A DNA stretch of 64,000 bases from Acidobacteriota bacterium (GCA_025352795.1 JANXSF010000028.1:17926-81925); one strand, 5' to 3'. Shown: positions 19,191 through 28,994, numbered from the stretch's first letter. Notes: generated by a model from the letters alone, not told the origin. Program-made: numbers and translations.

Positions 19191-20848
19191 ACATCAAGTT
19201 GCTGTGTTGGGTCGTGTTGTTGTCTGCGTTCACTTCTGCCCAAACTCGCACCATCACCCACACAAACTGCACAGCGAAAAAACTTGGCGTCAGCATTGCC
19301 ATTGCCGCAATTGGTGAACCAGTTGCCGCAGTCACGCTCAGCGCACCGGTCTGGAACCCAGCAAAAGCAGGCGTAACAGCGCATTGCAGCGTGGAAGGTT
19401 CCATGACTCCTGTCGAAAAAGGAACAACAGCCCAATCAATCCATTTCCGAGTTTTGTTGCCAGAATCGTGAACCTTTCATTCCGCCCATTTCGGCGGCGG
19501 TGGCATGAACGGCGTGATTCCAGATTTGATAGCCAGTGGCAGATTCACCACTGGACCTTCCTTGTTGGAACGCGGCTATGCCACTTATGGCAGTGATTCC
19601 GGTCATCAGGGCAACGCACGGGATTGGGCCCTCAGTGAGGAAGCCTTAAAGAATTTGGCCTACCTGCAACTGAAGAAAACTCACGATGCCGCTATGGTGC
19701 TAATGCAGCGAGCATATGGCAAAAAACCTCGCTTCAATTACTTTGTTGGAAACTCTCAGGGCGGTCGTGAAGGCCTCACCGTCGCACAACGTTATCTTGC
19801 CGATTACAACGGCATCATCTCCAATGTCCCTATTGTGAATTTCTCTTCGTTAATGCTTGCACCCGCGTTGATTCGAATTCAGGAAAAGCCTTTAGACAAT
19901 TGGGTGACGCCTGCGAAATTGAATGCCATCCGTGGCGAATTCATTGGGCAATGTGACAGTTTGGACGGCCTGGCCGATGGCGTCATCAACAACTATATGG
20001 CCTGCCGAGCCATTTTCAATCGCAAACAAGCTTGGGCTTCCAAACGCTGCCCAGACAATAAAGATCCGAACCCTGCCGATGCAAGCACCACTGCCTGCCT
20101 TACCGATGGGCAGATAACAACGCTGCAAATGGTTTACAGTCGCTACGCGTTTGCCACGCCACTGGCCAATGGTGTGAAGACTTTTGGCATGTGGTCCCCC
20201 AATACCGATCCTTCAGGGAGCGGACTCATTGCACCGGCTCGCCTTCGCGGCCAACAAGGCGCAGCAGTAGATGCACCCATGCACAGCAACCTTGGGATCT
20301 TAGGCGTAACCGGGTTTTTAATGCGCGATTTTACGGCCAATCCTTTGGACTATGTAGAAGGCGGACAGTTCAATAAGCGGCGCGAACAAATTTCCGAATG
20401 GCTCGATGCAACCAATCCTGATCTAACAAAATTCGCAGCACGCGGTGGTAAAATCATCCTCACCATTGGCACCAACGATACTCTGGCGTCACCGGGCGCG
20501 CAGTTGGATTACTATCAGGCTCTGATTGATAAAATGGGTCAGGCAAAGGTGGATTCCTTCGCCCGTCTGTTTGTGATTCCGCAGGCTGGGCACGGGCTCA
20601 GTGGTGCAAACTACACCGTTAATGGCGAAGGTGAAACCATTGCAACAGCACCCCTCCCCAACACATATGATCGGTTGCCGCTGCTTTTAAATTGGGTAGA
20701 AAAGAAGACGGCTCCGGCTATGAATGTTGTGGTGAAAGCCGGTGAACGCAGCCTTCCGCTGTGTTCCTATCCTTCCTATCCACAATATAAAAACGGGCCA
20801 ACAATGTTGGCGACCTCTTATGAATGCGCTAAGCCTGCAGCGCCGTAA
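19187..20848 (+). pseudogene. tannase/feruloyl esterase, secreted, interrupted by in-frame TGA
   Basis: The N-terminus is a signal peptide (MNIKLLCWVVLLSAFTSAQT). The TGA at 19469-19471 falls where the family has a conserved Trp-Asn before the GGGG-x-x-G loop. After it the same frame resumes as FGGGGMNGVIPDL. The spacing is exactly family-like, and adding one G near 19470 while removing one C in the CCC at 19485-19487 gives LPESWNLSFRHFGGGG. The nucleophile serine is in FVGNSQGGREGL, and the aspartate/histidine pair in TIGTNDTLASPG and PQAGHGLSG. The intact enzyme of about 553 residues would release gallate or hydroxycinnamates from plant esters in the periplasm. Its end overlaps pta by 20 bases. 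Confidence 0.8.
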
Positions 20849-21773
20849 TAATGGCCGCGCCATACACATCATCGGCAGAACATCCGCGCGATAAATCATT
20901 TGCAGGCTTCGCCAACCCCTGTAGAAAGGGCCCCAGCGCTGCTCCACTTGCCAATCGCTCCACCAACTTATAGCCGATGTTGCCGCTGTGCAGGTCAGGA
21001 AAAATCAGCGTGTTCGCATGGCCTGCAACCGTGGAACCTGGTGCCTTACTTGCCCCCACACTGGCCATCAATGCAGCGTCCACCTGCAATTCTCCATCAA
21101 TGTTCAACTGCGGTGCTCGCTCGCGCGCAATGCGAACGGCTTCCACAACTTTGTCTACCCAGGCGTGTTTGCCGCTTCCCTTAGTTGAAAAACTGAGCAT
21201 AGCCACCGACGGCTCCACATTCAGAATCCGACGCGTGCTCTCTGCAGTAGCAATGGCGATTTCCGCCAGTTCCACCGCACAGGGGTCAATGACAATTGCA
21301 CAATCGGCAAAGGCCAGCGCACCATCTTTACCAAAGGAACGGTCGGGCACAATCACAAACATCACGCTGGAAACAGTCTTCACATTGGCTGCCACGCCGA
21401 TGCACAAAATGGCCGCCCGAACGGTTTCCGCAGTGGTATTTGTGGCCCCGCCCACACTGCCATGGGCGTCTCCTGCCGATACCATTAACGATGCGAAGTA
21501 CAGCGGCTTTTGTGACAATTGACGGGCTTCCATTTCTGTCATACCTTTCGCCTTGCGTCGTTCATGAAGTAGCCGTGCATAGCGGTCATCGGGCAGGGTG
21601 TGGGCTTTTCCGATCAGTACCGGCTCCACCAGCCGTTCGTCTTCCAAGCGCGCTGCCGCTTGTTGAATGCGTGGGTCGTCGCCTTCTGGAAATACAATCC
21701 GCCGCTTCGGCAACTTCCGCAGACGGTCAATGTGCACCGCTAAAAAGCGCGCAGCTAATTCGGAATTGGCCAT
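20829..21773 (-). CDS. pta: phosphate acetyltransferase
   Basis: A 314-residue PTA of the short type, interconverting acetyl-CoA plus phosphate and acetyl phosphate plus CoA. Family features are RIVFPEGDDPRIQQAA near residue 25, DAHGSVGGATNTTAETVRAA near 100, and SFSTKGSGKHAWVDKV near 190, with DGELQVDAALM and FPDLHSGNIGYKLVERL near 250. The N-terminal domain of the long E. coli enzyme is absent, as in most phyla. ATG 21773 follows AAGGGGA. It lies 24 bases after glgC on the same strand. No acetate kinase gene is visible in the window. Confidence 0.93.
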   Translation of the reverse strand: MANSELAARFLAVHIDRLRKLPKRRIVFPEGDDPRIQQAAARLEDERLVEPVLIGKAHTLPDDRYARLLHERRKAKGMTEMEARQLSQKPLYFASLMVSAGDAHGSVGGATNTTAETVRAAILCIGVAANVKTVSSVMFVIVPDRSFGKDGALAFADCAIVIDPCAVELAEIAIATAESTRRILNVEPSVAMLSFSTKGSGKHAWVDKVVEAVRIARERAPQLNIDGELQVDAALMASVGASKAPGSTVAGHANTLIFPDLHSGNIGYKLVERLASGAALGPFLQGLAKPANDLSRGCSADDVYGAAIITALQA

Positions 21774-21797
21774 CGTTCCCCTTGTTGTTCCAAGCTA

Positions 21798-23051
21798 TTA
21801 GATCTGAATGGTCGAAACGTCCACATGAGATCGGTGTCCTTCCACCACCACAATGCCCGTTTCCGTTACATGATATAACTGACGATCCTTATCCAGATCG
21901 TAGCCAATCATTGTTCCTGGGGGCACGCGGACGTTCTTATCCAGAATCGCCCGCTTGATTTTTGCATGACGTCCAATATCTACGTTATCGAACAAAATGC
22001 AATCGTCCACTTGCGAACCGGTGTGGATTTTCACACCTCTTCCAATGACAGAATTTTTCACCATACCGCCGGAAAGAATGGACCCGGAACAGACCACAGA
22101 ATCCACTGCCTGACCACGACGACCCTCATCATCGAAAGTGAACTTTGCCGGCGGATCTTCGTAACCCGCCGTACGCAACGGCCATTCGCGATTATAAAGA
22201 TTAAGGTCCGGCGAAACTGATTTTAGATCCATGTTGGCTTCGTAAAAGGCATCAATCGTTCCGACGTCGCGCCAGTAAGGACGCACGCTAGCTGGATCTC
22301 CAGGAATGCGATTTGTGCGAAAATCGTAAGCGAAAAGTTCAGCCTTACCTACCAGTCCAGGCAAAATATCGCGCCCAAAATCGTGAGTGCTATTCTCATT
22401 TTCAGCATCGGCGTACAGCTCTTTCAGCAGCAGGCTGGTGGAAAAAACATAGTTCCCCATGGATGCATAAACGCTATCCGGATCACTGGGAATGGTTGGG
22501 GCGTTCGGATTTTTTTCATGAAAGCCAATAATACGGCCATCGGGAGCCGCTTCAATAACGCCGAACTCTTTGGCTTCTTCCTTGGGCACAGGGATAGCCG
22601 CAACGGTTGCCTGGGCTCGTTTCTGTTCATGAAATTCGATCATCTCCCGAATGTTCATACGGTAAATATGATCGGCACCAAAGATGATAACCACGTGCGG
22701 GTCGGCCTGTTCAATCAGGTTGATGTTCTGGTAAATGGCATCAGCCGTACCGCTATACCAGTTTTCACTTTGCGACCTCATTTGGGCTGGCACAGGGATG
22801 ACGAAATGATTTTTCAGTAGTCCGCTGAATTCCCATCCATCGCGCAAATGCTGCAATAGAGACTGGCTCTTAAACTGAATCAGGACGTAAGTGGAATAAA
22901 TTCCCGAGTTCACCAGGTTGGTGAGCACAAAGTCAATGATCCGGTATCGTCCACCAAACGGAACAGCGGGTTTAGCCCGTTCCTTGGTTAGGGGATAGAG
23001 GCGGGTACCTTTCCCGCCGGCTAAGACAAACGCTAAAACACGAAGTTGCAT
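21798..23051 (-). CDS. glgC: glucose-1-phosphate adenylyltransferase
   Basis: ADP-glucose pyrophosphorylase, the committed step of bacterial glycogen synthesis. The 417-residue product has the nucleotide-binding loop VLAFVLAGGKGTRLYPLTKERAKPAVPFGG at its start (two motifs), SENWYSGTADAIYQN near residue 100, FGADHIYRMN near 130, and FHEKNP near 180. The C-terminal part is a left-handed beta-helix with repeated hydrophobic steps (VVCSGSILSGGMVKNSVIGRG). ATG 23051, after AGAGGA, starts two residues before the conserved core; the upstream in-frame extension is unconserved. It is the first gene of a likely unit with pta. Confidence 0.95.
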   Translation of the reverse strand: MQLRVLAFVLAGGKGTRLYPLTKERAKPAVPFGGRYRIIDFVLTNLVNSGIYSTYVLIQFKSQSLLQHLRDGWEFSGLLKNHFVIPVPAQMRSQSENWYSGTADAIYQNINLIEQADPHVVIIFGADHIYRMNIREMIEFHEQKRAQATVAAIPVPKEEAKEFGVIEAAPDGRIIGFHEKNPNAPTIPSDPDSVYASMGNYVFSTSLLLKELYADAENENSTHDFGRDILPGLVGKAELFAYDFRTNRIPGDPASVRPYWRDVGTIDAFYEANMDLKSVSPDLNLYNREWPLRTAGYEDPPAKFTFDDEGRRGQAVDSVVCSGSILSGGMVKNSVIGRGVKIHTGSQVDDCILFDNVDIGRHAKIKRAILDKNVRVPPGTMIGYDLDKDRQLYHVTETGIVVVEGHRSHVDVSTIQI

Positions 23052-23190
23052 TGCTTCCTCTCTATGGGTCTTCGAAGGGACCATTTCTTCTGGAACAGCT
23101 TGCCGCAACTCATTCTGACTCTTTAGGGTGGTTGGAAGCAAGAGTGTTTAAAGAAGATTTGATAGTGAATAATGAATGCGTCAAGAACCG

Positions 23191-23219
23191 TTGACAGTCC
23201 TGGTACCATTACGTATAGT
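23191..23219 (+). promoter_or_regulatory. strong consensus sigma-70 promoter
   Basis: TTGACA at 23191-23196, a 17-base spacer, then TATAGT at 23214-23219 (6/6 and 5/6 to consensus). It lies 60 bases before the PEP-CTERM gene, which also has a strong GGAGGTG ribosome site. This is the best promoter match noted in the window. Confidence 0.65.
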
Positions 23220-23278
23220 GATCAACAGAAAGATCAGCATTAAAGCTGGCAAGTTGCACAATTTCACGGAGGTGTTCG

Positions 23279-23974
23279 ATGCGTATTCTCCCTCAAAGTC
23301 TACTTTTCTTATTGCTGGCAAGTGCTGCTAATGCCACCATCATCACTTACGTCGGAACCCGTTCCGGCCTGAATGCGCTTGGTCCTATTGACACTGTTGA
23401 TTGGGGAACAGCGGCGGATGAAACCGGCAGTTCCGTTCCCAGCCCCTATGTTCGAACATCCACCCCAAGTTCTATTACGACCACTGCCATCATCGCCACG
23501 GGCACCTCGAATTTCCTAATCGAAGTGGAAGGCAGTTTTTGGGACGGGAACTTTTCTCCTGGCGATGTTCTGCTTTGGACCAGCTTCAACAGCAGTCCCA
23601 TGGCGTTAACTTTTTCAATCCCCATTCAAGGCATTGGGTTCCAAATTCAACGCGCTGATAGCGGACCCTTCACTGCTTCCCTGACTGCTTTTGGAGCCGG
23701 CAACGTCAGCTTCGGAACGGTTACCGTGAATGGAACTTCTTCGGCGGGCAGTGGTGATAACACGGCCCCTTTCATTGGTGTTTATAGCAATTTGGCCGAT
23801 ATTATTTCCATCTCTCTGGCAGTCAATGGCGTGAGTACAGACTTCGCCATCAATCAGGCAACGTTGCTCACCAGCCTGAATTCCACTCCCGAACCTGGGA
23901 CATTTGGGATGAGCGGAATTGGCTTCCTTGCGCTAATTTTTGTAGGGCAGCGATTCGCCCAATGCCACGGTTGA
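23279..23974 (+). CDS. PEP-CTERM sorting-domain secreted protein
   Basis: A 231-residue exported protein. An N-terminal signal peptide (MRILPQSLLFLLLASAANA) is followed by a Thr/Ser/Gly-rich beta-sheet body with no recognised catalytic motif. The C-terminus is a PEP-CTERM anchor: TPEPGTF, a hydrophobic helix (GIGFLALIFVG) and a short basic tail (QRFAQCHG). Such proteins are cut by exosortase and delivered to the envelope or the extracellular matrix. The body resembles PEP-CTERM proteins described only by low-complexity composition. No exosortase gene lies in the window. Expression is probably high, judging from its promoter and ribosome site. Confidence 0.85.
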   Translation: MRILPQSLLFLLLASAANATIITYVGTRSGLNALGPIDTVDWGTAADETGSSVPSPYVRTSTPSSITTTAIIATGTSNFLIEVEGSFWDGNFSPGDVLLWTSFNSSPMALTFSIPIQGIGFQIQRADSGPFTASLTAFGAGNVSFGTVTVNGTSSAGSGDNTAPFIGVYSNLADIISISLAVNGVSTDFAINQATLLTSLNSTPEPGTFGMSGIGFLALIFVGQRFAQCHG

Positions 23975-24077
23975 AAAGACCGATCCCTCGCGGTCACGGC
24001 TCGAATTAACGTACCACTACGCTCGAATTTCCGCGATTCGCGTGCATCCGCTATGTCTTAGTTAAGCTAGTAACAGT

Positions 24078-24083
24078 TATAAT
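24078..24083 (+). promoter_or_regulatory. -10 box upstream of gmd, possible leaderless start
   Basis: TATAAT, a perfect -10 hexamer, ends 12 bases before the gmd ATG. Transcription would begin about six bases before the ATG, leaving no room for a ribosome site, and none is visible. No good -35 was seen at 16-18 bases (the sequence there is GTCTTA-like). Confidence 0.4.
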
Positions 24084-24095
24084 CAGGCTTATCGA

Positions 24096-25154
24096 ATGGA
24101 AATCAACACCAAACGCGCACTAATTACAGGCATCACGGGTCAGGATGGGTCGTTTCTGGCGGAGTTTCTTCTGGACAAGGGTTACAAAGTGCATGGCATC
24201 GTTCGGCGAGCCTCCACCTTTAATACAGACCGTCTGGATGACATTTACGCGGACCCACATGAAAGCGGTGCAAACCTGCTGCTTCATTATGGGGACAGCA
24301 CCGATGGTTCTTCTTTGCGTCGTATATTGGAGCGCGTTCAGCCAGATGAAATTTATAACCTGGCCGCGCAATCGCATGTCCGTGTAAGTTTTGATCAGCC
24401 GGAATATACGGCTGACGTGGTGGCCACCGGAACTCTGCGTTTGCTGGAAGCAGTGCGTGACCACGTCACCAACACCAAGCGCGAGGTCCGACTTTATCAG
24501 GCAGGATCTTCAGAAATGTTTGGGGCCGCACCGGCTCCGCAAAACGAAAATACACCTTTCTATCCGCGCAGTCCGTATGCAGTGAGTAAGGTGGCTGGGC
24601 ATTGGTACGCGGTGAATTACCGCGAATCCTACGGGCTGTTCATCTGCAACGGGATCCTGTTCAACCATGAATCGCATCGTCGTGGCGAAACTTTTGTGAC
24701 TCGTAAAATCACCAGGGCGCTAGGTCGCATTAAGTTGGGGTTGCAGGAAAAACTTTACCTGGGAAATCTTGATTCGCGTCGCGACTGGGGCTATGCCGGA
24801 GATTATGTCGAAGCCATGTGGCTCATGCTTCAGCAGCGAACACCTGAAGACTTTGTAATCGCCACTGGCGAATCCCATTCGGTGGAAGAGTTTTTGAATT
24901 TGTCGGCAGAGTTTTTGGACATGGATTGGCGGAAAGTCGTGGAACTGGACCCAAGATATTTGAGGCCGACGGAAGTGGACCATCTGCTGGGTGACGGCAC
25001 CAAAGCATTGACCAAACTTGGCTGGCGTCCGAAGGTGACTTTTCAGAATCTAGTGCGGCTGATGGTTGATCACGACCTTGAGTTAGCGCGCCAGGAGCAG
25101 ACACTGACAAGGGCTGGGCACCACTTTAAACCAAGAGGCGTGTCGCATGGATAA
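24096..25154 (+). CDS. gmd: GDP-mannose 4,6-dehydratase
   Basis: A 352-residue extended SDR that converts GDP-D-mannose to GDP-4-keto-6-deoxy-D-mannose. Signature features are [66 protein letters not shown], and the catalytic YxxxK in [13 protein letters not shown] near residue 160. [17 protein letters not shown] and the [14 protein letters not shown] motif match Gmd closely. Its end overlaps fcl by eight bases, giving a two-gene GDP-L-fucose unit. The same product could feed the Rmd-like reductase at 4205-5127. Confidence 0.96.
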   Translation: MEINTKRALITGITGQDGSFLAEFLLDKGYKVHGIVRRASTFNTDRLDDIYADPHESGANLLLHYGDSTDGSSLRRILERVQPDEIYNLAAQSHVRVSFDQPEYTADVVATGTLRLLEAVRDHVTNTKREVRLYQAGSSEMFGAAPAPQNENTPFYPRSPYAVSKVAGHWYAVNYRESYGLFICNGILFNHESHRRGETFVTRKITRALGRIKLGLQEKLYLGNLDSRRDWGYAGDYVEAMWLMLQQRTPEDFVIATGESHSVEEFLNLSAEFLDMDWRKVVELDPRYLRPTEVDHLLGDGTKALTKLGWRPKVTFQNLVRLMVDHDLELARQEQTLTRAGHHFKPRGVSHG

Positions 25155-26130
25155 GGCTATAGATAAAACGAGCTGCATTTTTGTTGCAGGACATCGGGGC
25201 CTAGTTGGTTCCGCAATCTGCAGAAGGTTGATGGCGGCAGGCTTCACCAATTTATTGGTACGAACGCACGCGGAGTTGGATTTGTGTGATGCCCGCGCGG
25301 TGGATTTATTTTTTGGAAAGCAGCGCCCGGAATATGTCTTTCTAGTGGCAGCCAAGGTGGGTGGCATTCTGGCCAATAGCACCTACCCGGCGGACTTTCT
25401 ACGAGAGAATCTTGCCATTGAGTTGAACGTAATTGAAAGCGCTTGGCGGCATGGGGTGAAGAAGCTGCAATTCATGGGGTCAAGCTGTATTTATCCGAAG
25501 ATGGCGGAACAACCGATTCGGGAAGAGTACCTTTTGAGTGGGCCACTGGAACCGACCAATGAATGGTACGCAATCGCAAAAATCGCGGGTATTAAACTGG
25601 CCCAGGCTTACCGCCATCAGTATGGATTTTCCGCTATCTGTTTAATGCCAACCAACCTATATGGCCCGTATGACAACTTCGATTTGCAGAGGTCCCACGT
25701 GCTTCCGGCGCTAATCCGCAAATTTCACGAAGCGAAAAAGTTAGGGATGCCGGAAGTTGTAGTGTGGGGCAGCGGAACTCCGCGCAGAGAGTTTTTACAC
25801 GTAGATGATTTAGCCGATGCGGCTGTTTATCTGATGCATCACTACGATGACGGAATGCCGCTGAACGTTGGAGGGGGGACCGATATTACGATCGCCGGTT
25901 TGGCTGCGTTGATCGGCAAAACAGTAGGATATGAAGGGAAAATCGTATGGGATGGCACGAAGCCCGATGGTACGCCGCGAAAGTTGCTGGATGTCTCGCG
26001 CCTGAATGCACTTGGTTGGACGGCGGGTATTCATTTGGAACAGGGCATTGCTTCCACCTATGAATGGTTCGTAAACAGCCGTTGGGTGGAAAAAGGCGCA
26101 AGCTCAATGGCAACCCATCAATCGGCATAG
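25147..26130 (+). CDS. fcl: GDP-L-fucose synthase (epimerase/reductase)
   Basis: A 327-residue SDR that makes GDP-L-fucose from the Gmd product by 3,5-epimerisation and NADPH reduction. The Rossmann start is [17 protein letters not shown]; family motifs include [25 protein letters not shown], and [22 protein letters not shown] (catalytic Tyr/Lys), then [14 protein letters not shown] and [16 protein letters not shown]. Start ATG 25147 lies inside the end of gmd. The product is used for fucosylated surface glycans. It is the final gene of the unit before an MFS transporter 17 bases downstream. Confidence 0.96.
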   Translation: MDKAIDKTSCIFVAGHRGLVGSAICRRLMAAGFTNLLVRTHAELDLCDARAVDLFFGKQRPEYVFLVAAKVGGILANSTYPADFLRENLAIELNVIESAWRHGVKKLQFMGSSCIYPKMAEQPIREEYLLSGPLEPTNEWYAIAKIAGIKLAQAYRHQYGFSAICLMPTNLYGPYDNFDLQRSHVLPALIRKFHEAKKLGMPEVVVWGSGTPRREFLHVDDLADAAVYLMHHYDDGMPLNVGGGTDITIAGLAALIGKTVGYEGKIVWDGTKPDGTPRKLLDVSRLNALGWTAGIHLEQGIASTYEWFVNSRWVEKGASSMATHQSA

Positions 26131-26147
26131 TAAGAGCCACCGCCAAC

Positions 26148-27365
26148 ATGAAAAGTAAATTGTATTACGGATGGGTCAACCTGATCATCGCTGCATTGGC
26201 AATGGTGGGCACATTGCCTGGACGCACGCAGGGCCTTGGTTTAGTGACAGAGCCGCTGTTGCGCGATCTACACTTGGACCGCGTCAATTACGCCACCATC
26301 AACCTGATTGCGACGTTGATCGGAGCCTTGTTCTGCCTTCCGGTGGGCCGTCTGGTAGATCGATTCGGCGCAAGAATTGTACTCACCTTTACGGCCTTGG
26401 CATTGGGCGTCACGGTGCTTGCCATGAGCGGAATGTCGGCACTGGTAGCCATGTGTATCGCCATCACACTGACGCGCGGATTGGGGCAAAGTGCACTGTC
26501 GGTTGTGAGCCTGGCACTGGTCGGCAAATGGTTTTCGCGCCGCTTAAATTCAGCTATGGGGATTTATTCGCTACTGGTAGGAGTGGGATTCATTACCGCA
26601 TTTCCGATCACTGGTCAGGCCATTCTGCATTCGGGCTGGCGCGTGGCGTGGTCTTACATTGGATGGTTTCTGATTTTCGGATTAACTCCCCTGTGCTGGC
26701 TGTTTGTTCGCAATCGGCCAGAGGAGGCAGAGCTGATTCTTGAAGAGGATGATTGGTCGGGGATGACTCTTACCCAAGCAATGCATTCCCCCGCCTTTTG
26801 GACCTTTGCACTTTCCAGCGCCATGTTTGGATTGATTTATTCAGGCATCGCATTGTTTAATGAATCCATTTTGCTGGAACGTGGGTTTGACGCTGCGGTG
26901 TATCACAGTGTTCTGGTGATCAGCACCATGGTGGGATTAGCTGCGAATTTCGGCGGCGGTTGGCTCGCTGGTAAATGGCCCATTCAACGAGTGATGGGCA
27001 TTGGCATGGCAGTGCTGGCCCTGTCCCTGGTTATGTTGCCGTTGGTCCGGACATTCCCGCACGTGGTTGTATACGGCATTGCCATGGGATCGGCAGGCGG
27101 CGTGGTCACGGTGGTGTTCTTCAGCGTATGGGGGCAACTCTTTGGACGTCCACATCTGGGTCGCATTCAAGGCTTTGCTCAGATGATGACTGTGTTTGCC
27201 TCCGCCATTGGACCGTTATTGTTGGCGCAAACTTTGAAGCAAACAGGATCGTACAATCTTATTTTTAATGGACTGGCGATGCTGGTCACACTGCTTGCGG
27301 TGGCTTGCTGGTATGTCCCTTTACCCCAAAGGAGCAAGAGTTTTGTATTGGCTGGGCTACAATAA
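26148..27365 (+). CDS. MFS transporter, unassigned substrate
   Basis: A 405-residue permease with about 12 hydrophobic helices. Typical MFS loop 2-3 sequence is FCLPVGRLVDRFGARIVL near residue 60, and a central cytoplasmic loop (RNRPEEAELILEEDDW) falls near 195. The first helix (YYGWVNLIIAALAMV) resembles members of the monocarboxylate/oxalate-formate group. The chosen start (ATG 26148) matches family N-termini; the longer frame overlaps fcl without conservation. It follows fcl by 17 bases, so it may be cotranscribed, but a functional link with fucose synthesis is not evident. Confidence 0.8.
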   Translation: MKSKLYYGWVNLIIAALAMVGTLPGRTQGLGLVTEPLLRDLHLDRVNYATINLIATLIGALFCLPVGRLVDRFGARIVLTFTALALGVTVLAMSGMSALVAMCIAITLTRGLGQSALSVVSLALVGKWFSRRLNSAMGIYSLLVGVGFITAFPITGQAILHSGWRVAWSYIGWFLIFGLTPLCWLFVRNRPEEAELILEEDDWSGMTLTQAMHSPAFWTFALSSAMFGLIYSGIALFNESILLERGFDAAVYHSVLVISTMVGLAANFGGGWLAGKWPIQRVMGIGMAVLALSLVMLPLVRTFPHVVVYGIAMGSAGGVVTVVFFSVWGQLFGRPHLGRIQGFAQMMTVFASAIGPLLLAQTLKQTGSYNLIFNGLAMLVTLLAVACWYVPLPQRSKSFVLAGLQ

Positions 27366-27370
27366 TTGAC

Positions 27371-28078
27371 GTGGCGCAACTCTTTGCTGGAACCTCAGGC
27401 TTTGCCTACCCAACTTGGAAGCCAGATTTCTACCCTGAAAAACTGGCCCAAAAGAAATTCCTGAATTACTACGCATCCCGGCTCAACGCTGTGGAGATCA
27501 ACTACACTTTTCGTAGACTCCCATCGGCATCCACGCTTGAAGGTTGGATCGCTCAAACGCCACCGGGCTTTATCTTTGTCACCAAGGCTCACCAGCGCAT
27601 CACCCATTTTGATCGCTTGGAAGTGAGCGAATTTTCCCAATTATTCTTCAAAGCGATTGACGTCCTTCGAATGCAAAAACGTTTGGGACCGGTGCTGTTT
27701 CAGTTGCCTCCAAACCTTTCCATTGACCTTCCCCGCCTGACAGTATTTCTCGACTCCATTCCACAAGATGTTCCCTGTGCCTTTGAGTTCCGCAACAAAA
27801 GTTGGCTGGTGGATGAGGTATTTGAGGAATTGGAAAAGCACCATGTAGCATTGTGCCTTGCCGAATCAGAAAAGTTGGTGGTGCCCCAGCGCGTCACGGC
27901 TGGCTTTGTCTATTTCCGATTGCGTAAGGAAGAATACACGGCTGCGGAGTTAGTAGAAATCAGCGAAAAGGCCAAAGCCCTGCTGGCCGATGGCAAAGAT
28001 GTTTATGTGTTTTTCAAACATGAAGAGTCACCTGCCGGGGCTTTCTACGCAGAGCAGTTACTCAAGCATTGCAAGTGA
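27371..28078 (+). CDS. DUF72 (YecE-like) protein
   Basis: A 235-residue TIM-barrel-like protein of the DUF72 family. The N-terminal FAGTSGFAYPTWKPDFYPEKL, the LNAVEINYTFRRLP segment near residue 37, FVTKAHQRITH near 65, LGPVLFQLPPNLSIDL near 105 and the C-terminal VYVFFKHEESPAGAFYAEQLL are characteristic. The biochemical function is unknown. I place the start at GTG 27371, five bases after the MFS stop, since family proteins begin at the conserved strand. The 3' end overlaps the convergent DapA-like gene by 17 bases. Confidence 0.9.
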   Translation: MAQLFAGTSGFAYPTWKPDFYPEKLAQKKFLNYYASRLNAVEINYTFRRLPSASTLEGWIAQTPPGFIFVTKAHQRITHFDRLEVSEFSQLFFKAIDVLRMQKRLGPVLFQLPPNLSIDLPRLTVFLDSIPQDVPCAFEFRNKSWLVDEVFEELEKHHVALCLAESEKLVVPQRVTAGFVYFRLRKEEYTAAELVEISEKAKALLADGKDVYVFFKHEESPAGAFYAEQLLKHCK

Positions 28079-28964
28079 CCGCTGCTAAATCACGCAAGAC
28101 AGCCAATTCTTTTAGCCCTGCTGCATCCAGCGATTGTGTTGGATTGCGCACTGTAGCCGACCGGATCACACCGGCTGCCACGAGGTTATGTTTTACTGCC
28201 GAAACGCCCAGTCCAGGCTGTAATTCGTAACGGATCAACGGCAGTGCCTGCAGGAATTGATTCCACGCTTGTGCTGTTTCACCCTTTGCCAAGTGATTCC
28301 AGATAGCCACATAAGTGGAAGTAAGGTCGCTGGAAGGCATGGTGCCCACTGCCCCGCGATGGAATTCTTCAATGAGAAACTGGCCATTCAGTCCGCCGAA
28401 AATATGGAACTGCTGGGCATCGTCACCCAATGCAATCTTCAGCGCTCCAATCTTAGGCGCTGTAGCCGGTGCCTCAACTTTTGCTGCGCTGACGTGTTCC
28501 AGTTCGCGAGCCATGCGTGCCAGCAATGCCACAGGCATAGCAACTTGCGTCATTAACGGTGCGTCCTGCACCATAATTGGGATGGTCACACCTTTTGAGA
28601 TAGCCGAGTAATAGTGCATCAGCCCATCCGCATCGGGCTTCAACAAGTAAGGAGGAAGAACCATTAACGCATTGGCACCCATGTCCTGCGCTTCCTTGCT
28701 GAGTGCTACGGCACCATCGGCCCCGGTGTGTCCAGAACTCACAACCAACGGAACGCGACCGTTCACCCGCTTCACAATCAACTGCAGCATGGCAATCCGT
28801 TCCGCAGGCAACAAGGTATAGCCTTCACTGGCGTTTCCAAACAGACCAAGACCGTGGGCACCTTGTGCCAACAGATAGTCCACTAGTTGGCCCAGAGAAT
28901 CGAAATCCACAGACCCATCGCTGTAAAAAGGGGTCACGACAATGGGGTAAACGCCATGTAACAT
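28062..28964 (-). CDS. DapA-family aldolase/lyase, not dihydrodipicolinate synthase
   Basis: A 300-residue TIM-barrel class I aldolase. The Schiff-base lysine is at about residue 162 (HVSAAKVEAP). The substrate-loop GNASEGYTLLPAERI near 44-58 matches the GxxGE motif in variant form. The proton-relay tyrosine (Tyr133 in E. coli DapA) is replaced: the segment reads IPIMVQDAP, a Q-D-x-P variant found in other family subgroups. So lysine biosynthesis is unlikely; a 2-keto sugar-acid lyase or hydratase-aldolase is a better guess. It is divergent from an ExuT-like hexuronate transporter, which supports sugar-acid catabolism. ATG 28964 is preferred over an upstream in-frame start at 28988. Confidence 0.78.
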   Translation of the reverse strand: MLHGVYPIVVTPFYSDGSVDFDSLGQLVDYLLAQGAHGLGLFGNASEGYTLLPAERIAMLQLIVKRVNGRVPLVVSSGHTGADGAVALSKEAQDMGANALMVLPPYLLKPDADGLMHYYSAISKGVTIPIMVQDAPLMTQVAMPVALLARMARELEHVSAAKVEAPATAPKIGALKIALGDDAQQFHIFGGLNGQFLIEEFHRGAVGTMPSSDLTSTYVAIWNHLAKGETAQAWNQFLQALPLIRYELQPGLGVSAVKHNLVAAGVIRSATVRNPTQSLDAAGLKELAVLRDLAAVTCNA

Positions 28965-28994
28965 AATAGGAGTCTTTCCAGAATACAATGTTTC

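Noticed and set aside
22383..22820. Plus-strand open frame within glgC
   Set aside because: It lies fully inside the conserved glgC gene and has no independent motif or ribosome site.
24001..24060. Hairpin GACCG...CGGTC after the PEP-CTERM gene as terminator
   Set aside because: The stem is five base pairs and lacks a T run.
28062..28964. Lysine-pathway dapA
   Set aside because: The conserved tyrosine is replaced and the neighbours are transport and DUF72 genes, not lysine biosynthesis.
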